Shown here piece by piece: positions 26,827 to 35,073 of a stretch of 64,000 bases of DNA; the stretch's first letter is position 1; the number at the start of each line of letters is the position of its first letter. The position numbers and the translations under genes were made by a program. The notes under the pieces were generated by a model that did no database searches, was not told the DNA's origin, and saw nothing but the letters and a program-made list of their open reading frames with translations. Source of the DNA: DATJZG01 sp035499295. GTDB taxonomy: Bacteria > Myxococcota > Myxococcia > Myxococcales > Anaeromyxobacteraceae. The stretch covers positions 1 to 64,000 of the forward strand of contig DATJZG010000178.1 of NCBI GenBank assembly GCA_035499295.1. Reading direction: 5' to 3'.

Positions 26827-28353
26827 ATGACCGCGTCGCTGCCTATTCAGGACCTCCGGCTCGAAGGCATCACCAAGCGGTTTCCGGGCGTGGTGGCCTG
26901 CCAGCGGATCTCTCTCGAGGTCCAGCGCGGCGAGGCGCTCGCGCTCGTCGGGGAGAACGGTGCCGGCAAGTCCACCCTGATGAACATCCTCGCCGGGCTC
27001 TACCAGCCCGACGAGGGGCGCATCCTGCTGAACGGCGAGCCGGTGCACTTCCGCACCCCGGCGGACGCCTACGAGCACGGGATCGGGATGGTGCACCAGA
27101 ACTTCATGCTGGTGCCCAACATGACCGTGGCCGAGAACGTGGCGCTGGGGATGCGCTCCGCCCACCGCGGGCTGCGCCTCGATCTGCGCGACGCGCGCCG
27201 ACGAGTGACGGAGGCCTCCGAGCACTACGAGCTTCCCGTGAACCCGGACGCGCAGATCTGGCAGCTGTCGGTCGGGGAACAGCAGCGGGTCGAGCTGGTG
27301 AAGACCCTGTGCCTGGGCGCCAGGCTCCTCATCCTCGACGAGCCCACCTCGGCGCTCACCCCGCAGGAGACCGACGACCTGCTGGGGCGGCTGAAGCGCA
27401 TGACCTCGGAGCTCTCCCTCATCTTCATCAGCCACAAGCTGAACGAGGTGAAGGCAGTCTCCGACCGCGTCACCATCCTGCGCCACGGCGAGGTCGCCTT
27501 CAACGGGAACACCGCCGACCATTCCACCTCCGAGCTGGCGGCGCTCATGACCGGTCGCGAGGTAACCCTGCCGAGGAACGAGGGCGGCGGCGCCGGCGGG
27601 AGGGCGATTCTCTCCCTGGAGGGCCTCAAGGTCCGCGGGGACCGCGGCCACCTGGCCCTCGACGGCCTGGACCTGGAGCTTCGCGCCGGCGAGATCCTCG
27701 GTCTGGCGGGCGTCTCCGGAAACGGCCAGCGCGAGCTGGCCGACGCCGTCGCGGGCCTGCGGCCGGTCGAGTCGGGAAGCGTGCGCTTCGACGGAGAGGA
27801 CATCTCGCGCGCCTCTCCGCACGTCATCATCGACCGGGGCATGGGCTACATCCCGGAAGATCGCCACCACGAGGGAATCGTCCCTTCCTTCTCGGTGAGG
27901 GAGAACCTGGTCCTCAAGGACTTCGCCGGCGCCCGCTTCAGCCGGCACGGGTTGCTCCGCCTCGGGGAGATGCAGCGGAACGCGAGCGCCCTGAAGGACC
28001 GGTTCGACATCCGCTGCTCGTCGACCGCGGTGGCGGCCGGCACGCTCTCCGGCGGCAACATCCAGAAGGTCATTCTGGCTCGCGAGCTGTCCCGCGGCCC
28101 GAAGGCGCTCGTAGCCGTCTACCCGACGAGGGGAGTAGACATGGGTGCGGAGGAGTTCATCCACAATCAGCTGCTCTCCCTGAGGAGCGAGTCGGCCGGC
28201 ATCCTCCTCATCTCCGAGGAGCTCGAGGAGATCATGAACCTGTCGGACCGGATCGCGGTCATCTACAAGGGCCGCATCCTGGACGTGCTGGCGTCGCGCC
28301 AGGCGAGCCGCGAGCGGCTGGGGCTGCTCATGGCCGGGGTGGTGGATGAGTAG
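26827..28353 (+). CDS. Nucleoside ABC transporter ATPase, two-domain (system 2)
   Basis: A 508-residue tandem ABC ATPase. Domain 1: Walker A GENGAGKST, signature LSVGEQQRVEL, Walker B LLILDEPTSALTP. Domain 2: degenerate GVSGNGQREL, YIPEDRHHEGIV, LSGGNIQK and AVYPTRGVDMG. ATG at 26827 follows a 98-bp gap containing GC-rich inverted repeats that may tune expression relative to the binding protein. Its stop lies 8 bp inside the next gene. Confidence 0.92.
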   Translation: MTASLPIQDLRLEGITKRFPGVVACQRISLEVQRGEALALVGENGAGKSTLMNILAGLYQPDEGRILLNGEPVHFRTPADAYEHGIGMVHQNFMLVPNMTVAENVALGMRSAHRGLRLDLRDARRRVTEASEHYELPVNPDAQIWQLSVGEQQRVELVKTLCLGARLLILDEPTSALTPQETDDLLGRLKRMTSELSLIFISHKLNEVKAVSDRVTILRHGEVAFNGNTADHSTSELAALMTGREVTLPRNEGGGAGGRAILSLEGLKVRGDRGHLALDGLDLELRAGEILGLAGVSGNGQRELADAVAGLRPVESGSVRFDGEDISRASPHVIIDRGMGYIPEDRHHEGIVPSFSVRENLVLKDFAGARFSRHGLLRLGEMQRNASALKDRFDIRCSSTAVAAGTLSGGNIQKVILARELSRGPKALVAVYPTRGVDMGAEEFIHNQLLSLRSESAGILLISEELEEIMNLSDRIAVIYKGRILDVLASRQASRERLGLLMAGVVDE

Positions 28354-29464
28354 GTGGTTCCGGCTGCTCTACGCCGCGACGGTGATCGCCATCGCCGCCG
28401 GCGCGGCGGTGCTCGCCGGCACCCTGGTGCTCACCCTGATCGGCGCCCGGCCACTCGCCACCTTCGGCGTGGTGTTCTCCGGTCCCCTCCGGGACGTGTT
28501 CAGCGCCACCGAGATCCTGGTGCGCGCCGTGCCTCTCACCCTGGTGGCACTGGGGATCGCCATCTCGTTCCGAAGCGGCATCCTCAACATCGGGGCCGAG
28601 GGTCAGATCATGATGGGCATCCTCGGGTCCTCGGCCCTGGCGCTGAAGCTGTCGGGGTGGCCCGGCTTCGTGCTGCTGCCGGCGTGCCTCGCGGCGGGCG
28701 CGCTGGCCGGTGCGGCCTGGGGAGGGATCGCCGGGTTCCTCCGGGCGCGGTTCGACGTGAACGAGATCCTAAGCACGGTCATGCTGAACTACATCGCAGG
28801 CCAGCTCTACACCTTCCTGCTCCGGGGCCCGATGATCGACCCCGCCGAGCTCATGACCGGCTCGGGAACCCCGCAGTCGATGCGCATCCCCCGCGCCGCT
28901 TGGCTCGATCGCTTGGTGCCCGGGACGCGCCTGCACTCCGGGCTCCTGCTGGCCCTCGCCCTGGCGTTCCTCACCTGGCTCCTGTTGTGGAGGACCACGC
29001 TCGGGTACCGGATGCGCGCCGCCGGCGCCGGGCGCAAGGCCGCTCGCTACGCGGGCGTGCGTGTGGAGCGCTCGCTCGTCGTCGCCATGCTGTTCGCCGG
29101 AGGCTTCGCCGGGCTGGCCGGGGCGGTGGAGGTGCTGGGGGTGCACCACCGGGCCATCGAGGCCATCTCCTCCGGCTACGGGTTCGCCGGGATCGTGGTG
29201 GCCCTCTTCGGCGGGCTCCACCCCGCCGGCATCGTCCCGGCCGCGGCCTTCTTCGGCCTGCTGCTCGTCGGAGCCGACATGACCCAGCGCGCCGAGGGAG
29301 TGCCGGCGAACATGATCCTCGTCCTGCAGGGAGCGATCATCCTCGCCATCGTCTCGGCGAACATGTACCTCAACAACCCGTACGCGCAGGAGAGGGCGGC
29401 GCGGTTCTTCCGCCGCCTCGGCCTGGCGAGGTCGCCCGCCGCCTCCGCCGAGGAGGGGCCGTGA
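28346..29464 (+). CDS. Nucleoside ABC transporter permease 1 (system 2)
   Basis: A 372-residue polytopic permease with about ten helices and the motif IAISFRSGILNIGAEGQIMM characteristic of this permease class. The C-terminal region ISSGYGFAGIVVALFGGLHP parallels permease 1 of system 1. ATG at 28346 overlaps the ATPase end by 8 bp; the stop overlaps permease 2 by GTGA. Confidence 0.92.
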   Translation: MSRWFRLLYAATVIAIAAGAAVLAGTLVLTLIGARPLATFGVVFSGPLRDVFSATEILVRAVPLTLVALGIAISFRSGILNIGAEGQIMMGILGSSALALKLSGWPGFVLLPACLAAGALAGAAWGGIAGFLRARFDVNEILSTVMLNYIAGQLYTFLLRGPMIDPAELMTGSGTPQSMRIPRAAWLDRLVPGTRLHSGLLLALALAFLTWLLLWRTTLGYRMRAAGAGRKAARYAGVRVERSLVVAMLFAGGFAGLAGAVEVLGVHHRAIEAISSGYGFAGIVVALFGGLHPAGIVPAAAFFGLLLVGADMTQRAEGVPANMILVLQGAIILAIVSANMYLNNPYAQERAARFFRRLGLARSPAASAEEGP

Positions 29465-30411
29465 GCGCGGGGCACATGGTCTACGACATCGTCTCGCTGG
29501 GCGTGCCCTTCTCGGTGGCGCTCCTGCTCGCGGCGCTCGGGGAGAACTTCAACCAGCGGGCGGGCGTCTTCAACCTGGGCTGCGACGGGGTCATGAGCAT
29601 GGGGGCCTTCCTGGCCTTCCTCGCCCCCTACTTCATCCGCTCGGGCCCGATCGCCCCCTTCACGAACCTCGTCGGCTTTGCCCTGGCCGCCGCGGGGGGC
29701 GCCCTGCTCGGCCTCCTGTTCGCGCTCGTGACGGTCACCTTCCGCGCGCCGCAGGGCATCGCCGGGATCGGCCTGCAGCTGTTGGCCGGCGGGGTGGCGG
29801 GCACTGCGTTTCGCCACTTCGTCGGAGGGGTCACCGGCGTGGGCGGCGTGGCCACGTGGCCCGTGCCGGGCCTCTCCCGGATCCCGCTGCTCGGGGGAAT
29901 CCTGTTCGACCACAACCCGGTCGTCTACCTGGCCTTCCTCGCGGTGCCGGCGAGTTCCTACCTGCTCCACCAGACTCCCTGGGGACTGCGCCTGCGGGCC
30001 GTCGGCACCCATCCGAGAGCCGCCGACACCATGGGCATCAGCGTGCCCCGGGTGCGCTACCAGGCGCTCGTCCTGGGAGGGGCCATGGCCGGGATCGGGG
30101 GCGCCTACCTGTCGCTCTGCCAGGCGAAGATGTTCGCGGACGACCTGGTGGCCGGCCGGGGCTTCATCGCCGTGGCCCTGGTGTACTTCGGGCGCTGGAG
30201 TCCGTGGGGGATCATGGGTGGAGCGCTCCTCTTCAGCCTGGCGCAGGCCTTCCAGCTCTCGATCCAGGTGGGCGGCATCCACTTCCCGTACGAATTCGCG
30301 GTCATGCTCCCGTACGTGCTCGTCATCCTGGTGTTGGCGCTCGCCCGCAGGTCGCGCAAGCTAGGCCCGGCGGCCCTGGGCAGGCCCTACGACCGCGAGG
30401 TGCGGGTCTGA
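29461..30411 (+). CDS. Nucleoside ABC transporter permease 2 (system 2)
   Basis: A 316-residue permease. The N-terminal motif is LGENFNQRAGVFNLGCDGVM, the usual (E/A)xxGxxN-GxEG element with a cysteine in place of the common alanine. About eight to nine hydrophobic helices follow. GTG at 29461 overlaps the previous stop. It ends the system 2 operon and converges with upp across 32 bp. Confidence 0.92.
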   Translation: MSAGHMVYDIVSLGVPFSVALLLAALGENFNQRAGVFNLGCDGVMSMGAFLAFLAPYFIRSGPIAPFTNLVGFALAAAGGALLGLLFALVTVTFRAPQGIAGIGLQLLAGGVAGTAFRHFVGGVTGVGGVATWPVPGLSRIPLLGGILFDHNPVVYLAFLAVPASSYLLHQTPWGLRLRAVGTHPRAADTMGISVPRVRYQALVLGGAMAGIGGAYLSLCQAKMFADDLVAGRGFIAVALVYFGRWSPWGIMGGALLFSLAQAFQLSIQVGGIHFPYEFAVMLPYVLVILVLALARRSRKLGPAALGRPYDREVRV

Positions 30412-30443
30412 ACCGCCCCCGGGGCCTTGCCGACGGCCGGCGA

Positions 30444-31259
30444 TCAGACGAAGGCGTTGTTCAGAATCTCGCCGAAGCCACCGCCACCGGGGACGATGTA
30501 CTGGTGGCCGTCGAGGCCGCGCTCCTCGTCCCACCGCGTTCCCGGAACCGTCTCGAGCACGTCGGGAGCCGACAGGCCCCGGTCGAGGCGCAGAGCATAG
30601 ACGGCCACCTCGGGGTGTGCCTGCGTCATGTGCCTCAGGTACTCGGGGGTGACGATGAGATGGGCATTGACGATGCGCCGCGGCGTTCCCGGGACCTTCT
30701 TCTTGTAGGTCTCGATGGCGGTGGCGAGCGAGCTTCCGGTCGCGCCCATCGGGTCTGGGAAGAGGAGGAAGGCCCCGTCGACGTCGCCACCGATCTTCAT
30801 GCCGCCGATGCCCGCCCCCACCACCTCCTCGTGCGGGCCCAGCATCCGGCTCATGATGATGTGATCCTGCCGAACGAGTGCGGGGTCGAGCGTCTCGTTG
30901 AGCAGGTCGTAGGCGCACTGCGAGGGAAGGGCGCCGGCCCGGGCGATGTTCACCGTTACCGCGCGAACGTTGGGGTCGATTACCTCGCCCTCGAAGATCG
31001 CCTGCGGCGAGGAGTCGATCATCCGAGTCGGGACCGCGACCCGGCGCCGGGGGAACTCCGCGGCGATGACGGTGCGGATGAGGTCGTCATAGAGGAGCCG
31101 CACCAGCCGGTTGATGGCGGGCTGGCGGGTGGTCTTCGCACAGAGGGTGGCGAGCTGCCCGAGGAGCAACGGGTTCGCGACGATGTGGACCTGGGGTCCG
31201 TACCGGTGCTCGATCTCGGCGACGCGGAAGGGAACGTGGTCGTAGGCGCGGTCTCGCAT
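30444..31259 (-). CDS. upp: Uracil phosphoribosyltransferase, long form
   Basis: A 271-residue phosphoribosyltransferase that makes UMP from uracil and PRPP. The PRPP-binding loop is FPDPMGATGSSLATAI, preceded by VNIARAGALPS; the C-terminal DGHQYIVPGGGGFGE resembles the uracil-binding tail of Upp. Typical bacterial Upp is about 208 residues; the extra length lies mostly at the N-terminus and in the middle. ATG at 31259 gives the shortest sensible start; the open frame further upstream is arginine/alanine-rich and looks non-coding. It provides the salvage branch for bases taken up by the neighbouring transporters. Confidence 0.85.
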   Translation of the reverse strand: MRDRAYDHVPFRVAEIEHRYGPQVHIVANPLLLGQLATLCAKTTRQPAINRLVRLLYDDLIRTVIAAEFPRRRVAVPTRMIDSSPQAIFEGEVIDPNVRAVTVNIARAGALPSQCAYDLLNETLDPALVRQDHIIMSRMLGPHEEVVGAGIGGMKIGGDVDGAFLLFPDPMGATGSSLATAIETYKKKVPGTPRRIVNAHLIVTPEYLRHMTQAHPEVAVYALRLDRGLSAPDVLETVPGTRWDEERGLDGHQYIVPGGGGFGEILNNAFV

Positions 31260-31477
31260 GACAGCGGAGAATACTCCCGCTGGCGCCCCGGCCACAGCCG
31301 AAACGAGCGCGCGCCGTCGCCGCCCCCGGCTCGCGTGCAAGCCCGGCGCGCCGGCCGGGACGCCCGCCGGCCGACGGGGTAGAAGACGGCGGACCGCGGG
31401 CGCCAACCTGCCGAAGGAGCGCAAGGAAAGGCCCGGATCTGCTAATCAGTGAGTCGACGGAGAAAGGAGCGCGGTCC

Positions 31478-32638
31478 GTGAACGTAGTCTTCTTCTCGCC
31501 GCATTTTCCCCTCAACTTCTACAACTTCTGCGTCCGCCTGAGGGAGGTGGGAGCGACCGTTCTGGGAATCGCCGACGAGCAGTGGGACCGTCTGCGCCCG
31601 GACCTGCGCGCATCGCTCACCGAGTACTACCGCGTCTCCGACATGGAGCGCTACGACGAGCTCCTGAAGGGCCTCGGCTACCTCACCTTCAAGCACGGAA
31701 AGCTCGATCGGCTCGACTCCATGAGCGAGCACTGGCTCGAGGCCGAGGCGCGGCTCCGGGAGGACTTCAACATCGCGGGGCTGCGGCCGGCCGACATGCG
31801 CCGCATCAAGCGCAAGAGCGAGATGAAGAAGGTCTTCGAGCAGACCGGGATCCGCGCCGCCCGCGGCCAGCTCGCCGTCGATCCCGCCGCCGTCCGCGCC
31901 TTCGTGCGAAGGGTGGGCTACCCAGTGGTGGCCAAGCCGGACGTGGGGGTGGGGGCCGCGAGCACCTTCAAGATCAACGACGAGCGGCAGCTCGACGCCT
32001 TCCTGGCGTCGCGGTCCCAGGTGGAGTTCATCCTGGAGGAGTTCGTCGAGGGAAGCATCGTCACCTACGACGGCCTCGCCGATCGTGACGGCAAGGTCGT
32101 CTTCGACGCCTCGCTCCGCTACAGCCGCGGCATCATGGAGGTGGTGAACGAGGACACCGACATCTGGTACTACACCGAGCGCGAGATCGCTCCCGACTTG
32201 CTGGCGGCGGGGCGGGCGTTGGTGCAGAGCTTCGGAGTGCGGGAACGGTTCTTTCACTTCGAGTTCTTCCGCGTCCCCGACGGCGGGCTCCTGGCCCTGG
32301 AGGTCAACGTCCGGCCGCCCGGGGGGCTGACGGTCGACATGTGGAACTACCAGAACGACATGGACCTCTACCGAGAGTGGGCGAACCTCGTGGTGCGAGG
32401 ACGGGTCGAGAACGCGCCCACCCGTCCCTGGTACGTGGCCTACGTCGGTCGCAAGGCCCGCTACCGCTACGCGCTCGGCCTGGACGAGGTCCTGGGAACG
32501 CTGGGCGACCTGGTCGTGCACCATGAGCGCATCAACGACGTCTTCAGCGCGGCCATCGGGAACTACGGATTCGTCTTGCGGGCGGACGAGCTCGGGATCC
32601 TCGAGGAGGCCGCTGCCCTGATCCAGCAGAAGGCCTGA
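31478..32638 (+). CDS. ATP-grasp ligase of unknown substrate
   Basis: A 386-residue ATP-grasp enzyme. After an N-terminal Rossmann-like preATP-grasp region (NVVFFSPHFPLNFYNFCVRL), the ATP site shows YPVVAKPDVGVGAAS (nucleotide lysine), EEFVEGSIVTYDGL and the metal-binding FFHFEFFR...LEVNVRPPGG. Such enzymes join a carboxylate to an amine or thiol through an acyl phosphate. The GTG start at 31478 has GGAG upstream. It is followed 25 bp later by an esterase gene, probably as an operon. The substrate cannot be deduced. Confidence 0.82.
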   Translation: MNVVFFSPHFPLNFYNFCVRLREVGATVLGIADEQWDRLRPDLRASLTEYYRVSDMERYDELLKGLGYLTFKHGKLDRLDSMSEHWLEAEARLREDFNIAGLRPADMRRIKRKSEMKKVFEQTGIRAARGQLAVDPAAVRAFVRRVGYPVVAKPDVGVGAASTFKINDERQLDAFLASRSQVEFILEEFVEGSIVTYDGLADRDGKVVFDASLRYSRGIMEVVNEDTDIWYYTEREIAPDLLAAGRALVQSFGVRERFFHFEFFRVPDGGLLALEVNVRPPGGLTVDMWNYQNDMDLYREWANLVVRGRVENAPTRPWYVAYVGRKARYRYALGLDEVLGTLGDLVVHHERINDVFSAAIGNYGFVLRADELGILEEAAALIQQKA

Positions 32639-32663
32639 GCCAGGCACCCACGCGGGAGAGAAG

Positions 32664-33398
32664 ATGCACGTCGAGCATCACAGGTGGTTCAGCAAGAGCA
32701 TGGCGAGGGACATGGACCTCAGGGTCTACGGGACCGGGGGCCAGCCGGTGGTGGTTTTCCCGTCCCAGGACGGCCGGGTGGGCGACTTCGAGGGCTTCGG
32801 AATGGTCGAGGCCTGCGGCCACCTCCTCGACGGGGGGCGGGTGAGGTTCGTCGCCGTCGACGGCAACGACTGGAACAGCTGGAGCAACCGCGCCGTGCCG
32901 CCTGCCGAGCGCGCCCTCCGGCACGGACAGTATGACCGCTACGTCATGGACGAGGTCATCCCCTTCGTGCGACGCCTGACCGGGCGGCAGGCGATGTGGA
33001 CGAGCGGGTGCAGCATGGGTGCGTTCCACTCCGCCAACTTCTACTTCCGGCGACCGGACGTCTTCGACGGCGTCATCGGCCTTTCGGGCTTGTACGACAC
33101 GCGCAGCTTCGTGGGAGACTTCTGCGACGAGCAGGTCTACTTCCACAGCCCCCTCTATTACCTGGCCGGCCTCACCGACCCCCGGTACCTCGAACGGTAC
33201 CGGCGCGGCAGCATCGTCTTCGCCGTCGGCCAGGGGGCCTGGGAGGAGGACTGCCTCCGGGACACGCGCGCCCTGCAAGCCATCCTCGAGGCAAAGGCGG
33301 TCCCAGCGTGGTTCGACTACTGGGGGCATGACGTGAACCACGACTGGCCGTGGTGGCGGAGGATGCTCCCCTACTTCCTCGAGAGACTGGGACTGTAG
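32664..33398 (+). CDS. Esterase-family alpha/beta hydrolase (COG4947-like)
   Basis: A 244-residue alpha/beta hydrolase. The nucleophile elbow is SGCSMGAFHS with S117; the C-terminal WGHDVNHDWPWWRR offers the catalytic histidine. The N-terminus MHVEHHRWFSKSMARDMDLRV is typical of a small esterase group often annotated as putative PHB depolymerase/esterase. No signal peptide is seen, so it is cytoplasmic. It directly follows the ATP-grasp gene, hinting that it processes the ligase product or trims an amide or ester made by it. Confidence 0.8.
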   Translation: MHVEHHRWFSKSMARDMDLRVYGTGGQPVVVFPSQDGRVGDFEGFGMVEACGHLLDGGRVRFVAVDGNDWNSWSNRAVPPAERALRHGQYDRYVMDEVIPFVRRLTGRQAMWTSGCSMGAFHSANFYFRRPDVFDGVIGLSGLYDTRSFVGDFCDEQVYFHSPLYYLAGLTDPRYLERYRRGSIVFAVGQGAWEEDCLRDTRALQAILEAKAVPAWFDYWGHDVNHDWPWWRRMLPYFLERLGL

Positions 33399-33421
33399 GC
33401 CGCCGGGCCGGGAGCGAAGGA

Positions 33422-33937
33422 ATGTCGATCCTCGAATGGCTCGGACTCGTCCCCCGCAGCACCCGCCCCGACGACTCGGACGCGATCCACCGCATCGAGC
33501 GCCAGCTGAACTCGATGGACCCGGCGCGAGCGCGCTACCTGGCGCTCTTCGCGTTCCTGCTGGCGCGCGTCGCCGACGTCGACCTGCACGTGAGCGAGGC
33601 CGAGACCGAGGAGATGGAGCGGCAGGTCGAGGTGCTGGGTGGCTTGCCGCGGGCCCAGGCCGCCTTGGCGGTGGCCATCGCCAAGGCGGAGAACCGGATG
33701 CTCGGCGCGACGCACAACTTCCTGGCGGCGCGGGAGTTCCGCGATCTGGCGAACGAGGATCAGAAGAGGGAGCTCCTCCACTGCATGTTCGCGGTGGCAG
33801 CTGCCGATGGCTCCATCTCGGTGGCAGAGGAGGAGGCGATCCGCGAGGTGTCGCGGGAGCTCCTCCTCGACAACCAGGAGTACCTCGCCATCCGGAGCGG
33901 CTGGCGGGACAAGCGCGCCGTCTTCCACTCGGAGTAG
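33422..33937 (+). CDS. TerB-like tellurite resistance domain protein
   Basis: A 171-residue helical protein with the TerB/DjlA-like repeat LFAFLLARVADVDLHVSEAE...CMFAVAAADGSISVAEEEAIREVSREL; the two acidic helix-loop motifs (VADVDLHVSEAE and AAADGSISVAEE) are the metal-binding-like hallmarks. ATG at 33422. It may be the third gene of the ATP-grasp/esterase operon (24-bp gap). TerB domains occur in stress and membrane-associated systems; no specific role can be given. Confidence 0.75.
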   Translation: MSILEWLGLVPRSTRPDDSDAIHRIERQLNSMDPARARYLALFAFLLARVADVDLHVSEAETEEMERQVEVLGGLPRAQAALAVAIAKAENRMLGATHNFLAAREFRDLANEDQKRELLHCMFAVAAADGSISVAEEEAIREVSRELLLDNQEYLAIRSGWRDKRAVFHSE

Positions 33938-33961
33938 CCGGAGCGAGGGGCGCGCCGCGCC

Positions 33962-34819
33962 TCAGAGCATCATGAGCTCGGAGTAGAGCCCGTCGATGGC
34001 GATGGGTGGGATGTCGGGCCTCGAGGGCCTGAAGATGCGCGGCTTGGGCCTCCGGATGGCGGCCGGCGGTCGGACTCCGTCCGCGAAGCGCAGGTCCACG
34101 GAGACCGCCACCGCGCCCATGGCGGCCGCCAGTGCCGCCTGGGCCAGGAGCCGGTTCTCCCAGAAGAAACGGCGATCGCCGATGTAGAGCAGCTCTGCAA
34201 CCCGCATGCGCTTGCGACGCCCGAGCCGCGCCACCAGGTAGCAGCGCTCGCTTCCGCGCCGGAGCAGGACGTGGCGGACGCGGGTGTAGGAGAGGTCGCG
34301 GTAGATGGCGGCCTCGTCGCCCGTGAGCTCGCTCCGAAGCGCATCGGGCGAGGTGGTGAACGACCCGCGAAGCACTCGCCAGGCGTCGCGGACGCCCGGC
34401 AAAGGGAGCAAGAGGAGCTCCTCGCTCTCCAGCGGCTGGAACCCGAGCCGGGAGAACACCGCCACCGTCACCGGGACTGGGGTGTGGCCCACGATGGTGT
34501 ACTCGGGCAACTGGGCCACGAGCGGCCTCATGAGCATCACGCTCGCGCCGCGGTGCTTCTCCTCGACGATCCAGGAGGAGAAGTTGCAGAAGCGCTCCTC
34601 GCGCCCCAGGATCCTTCTCCTCGAGAAGATCGTTCCCAGGAACCCGACCGGCCGTCCCTCCGAGTAGAGGCCGAAGCCCCGGTAGGGACCGTCGGCCCAC
34701 GGGTACGAGAACAGCATGAGGCGCCAGTCCTCCTTCGACATCCCCTGCCCGCCGAAGCCCACCAGCAAGGGGTAGATCTCGTCGAAGGAATCAGTCCCCA
34801 CTCTCCGAAGCTCGATCAC
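33962..34819 (-). CDS. GNAT-like acyltransferase
   Basis: A 285-residue protein with an N-terminal GNAT-like region: FGLYSEGRPVGFLGTIFSRRRI, a CNFSSWIVEEKHRG segment resembling the acetyl-CoA-binding loop, then VFSRLGFQPLESEE. The C-terminal half contains a second alpha/beta unit without clear motifs. GTG at 34819 with GGAG 7 nt upstream is preferred; ATG at 34861 is an alternative. Substrate unknown. It is divergent from the biosynthetic operon. Confidence 0.6.
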   Translation of the reverse strand: MIELRRVGTDSFDEIYPLLVGFGGQGMSKEDWRLMLFSYPWADGPYRGFGLYSEGRPVGFLGTIFSRRRILGREERFCNFSSWIVEEKHRGASVMLMRPLVAQLPEYTIVGHTPVPVTVAVFSRLGFQPLESEELLLLPLPGVRDAWRVLRGSFTTSPDALRSELTGDEAAIYRDLSYTRVRHVLLRRGSERCYLVARLGRRKRMRVAELLYIGDRRFFWENRLLAQAALAAAMGAVAVSVDLRFADGVRPPAAIRRPKPRIFRPSRPDIPPIAIDGLYSELMML

Positions 34820-35034
34820 CGCCTCACTCCGTTCCGAGAAGCCGCCGGGGCAGACCGACATCGCACGCACGGTGCGTATGCGTCCCGCGAGTTCGGGACC
34901 GGACCAGGAGCCGCTGCCGCGGTCGGGCGCGCGGTCGCGCCCTGCGCGCCTCGAGGATCTACACCATCGCTCCAGGGTCGTCGTGTGCCGTAGACATGGC
35001 GCCCATGTGCGGCGACGTACCCAACCTTGGGGCA

Positions 35035-35063
35035 TTGACACCCTGCCGGGGCTAGGTTGATCT
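35035..35063 (+). promoter_or_regulatory. Putative promoter of the acyl/aminoacyl operon
   Basis: A perfect TTGACA lies at 35035-35040; 17 nt later is a poor -10, TGATCT. The initiation site would fall within a few bases of the ATG at 35074, which has no ribosome-binding sequence in front of it, so the first gene may be translated from a near-leaderless mRNA. Confidence 0.4.
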
Positions 35064-35073
35064 AACGCAGAAC

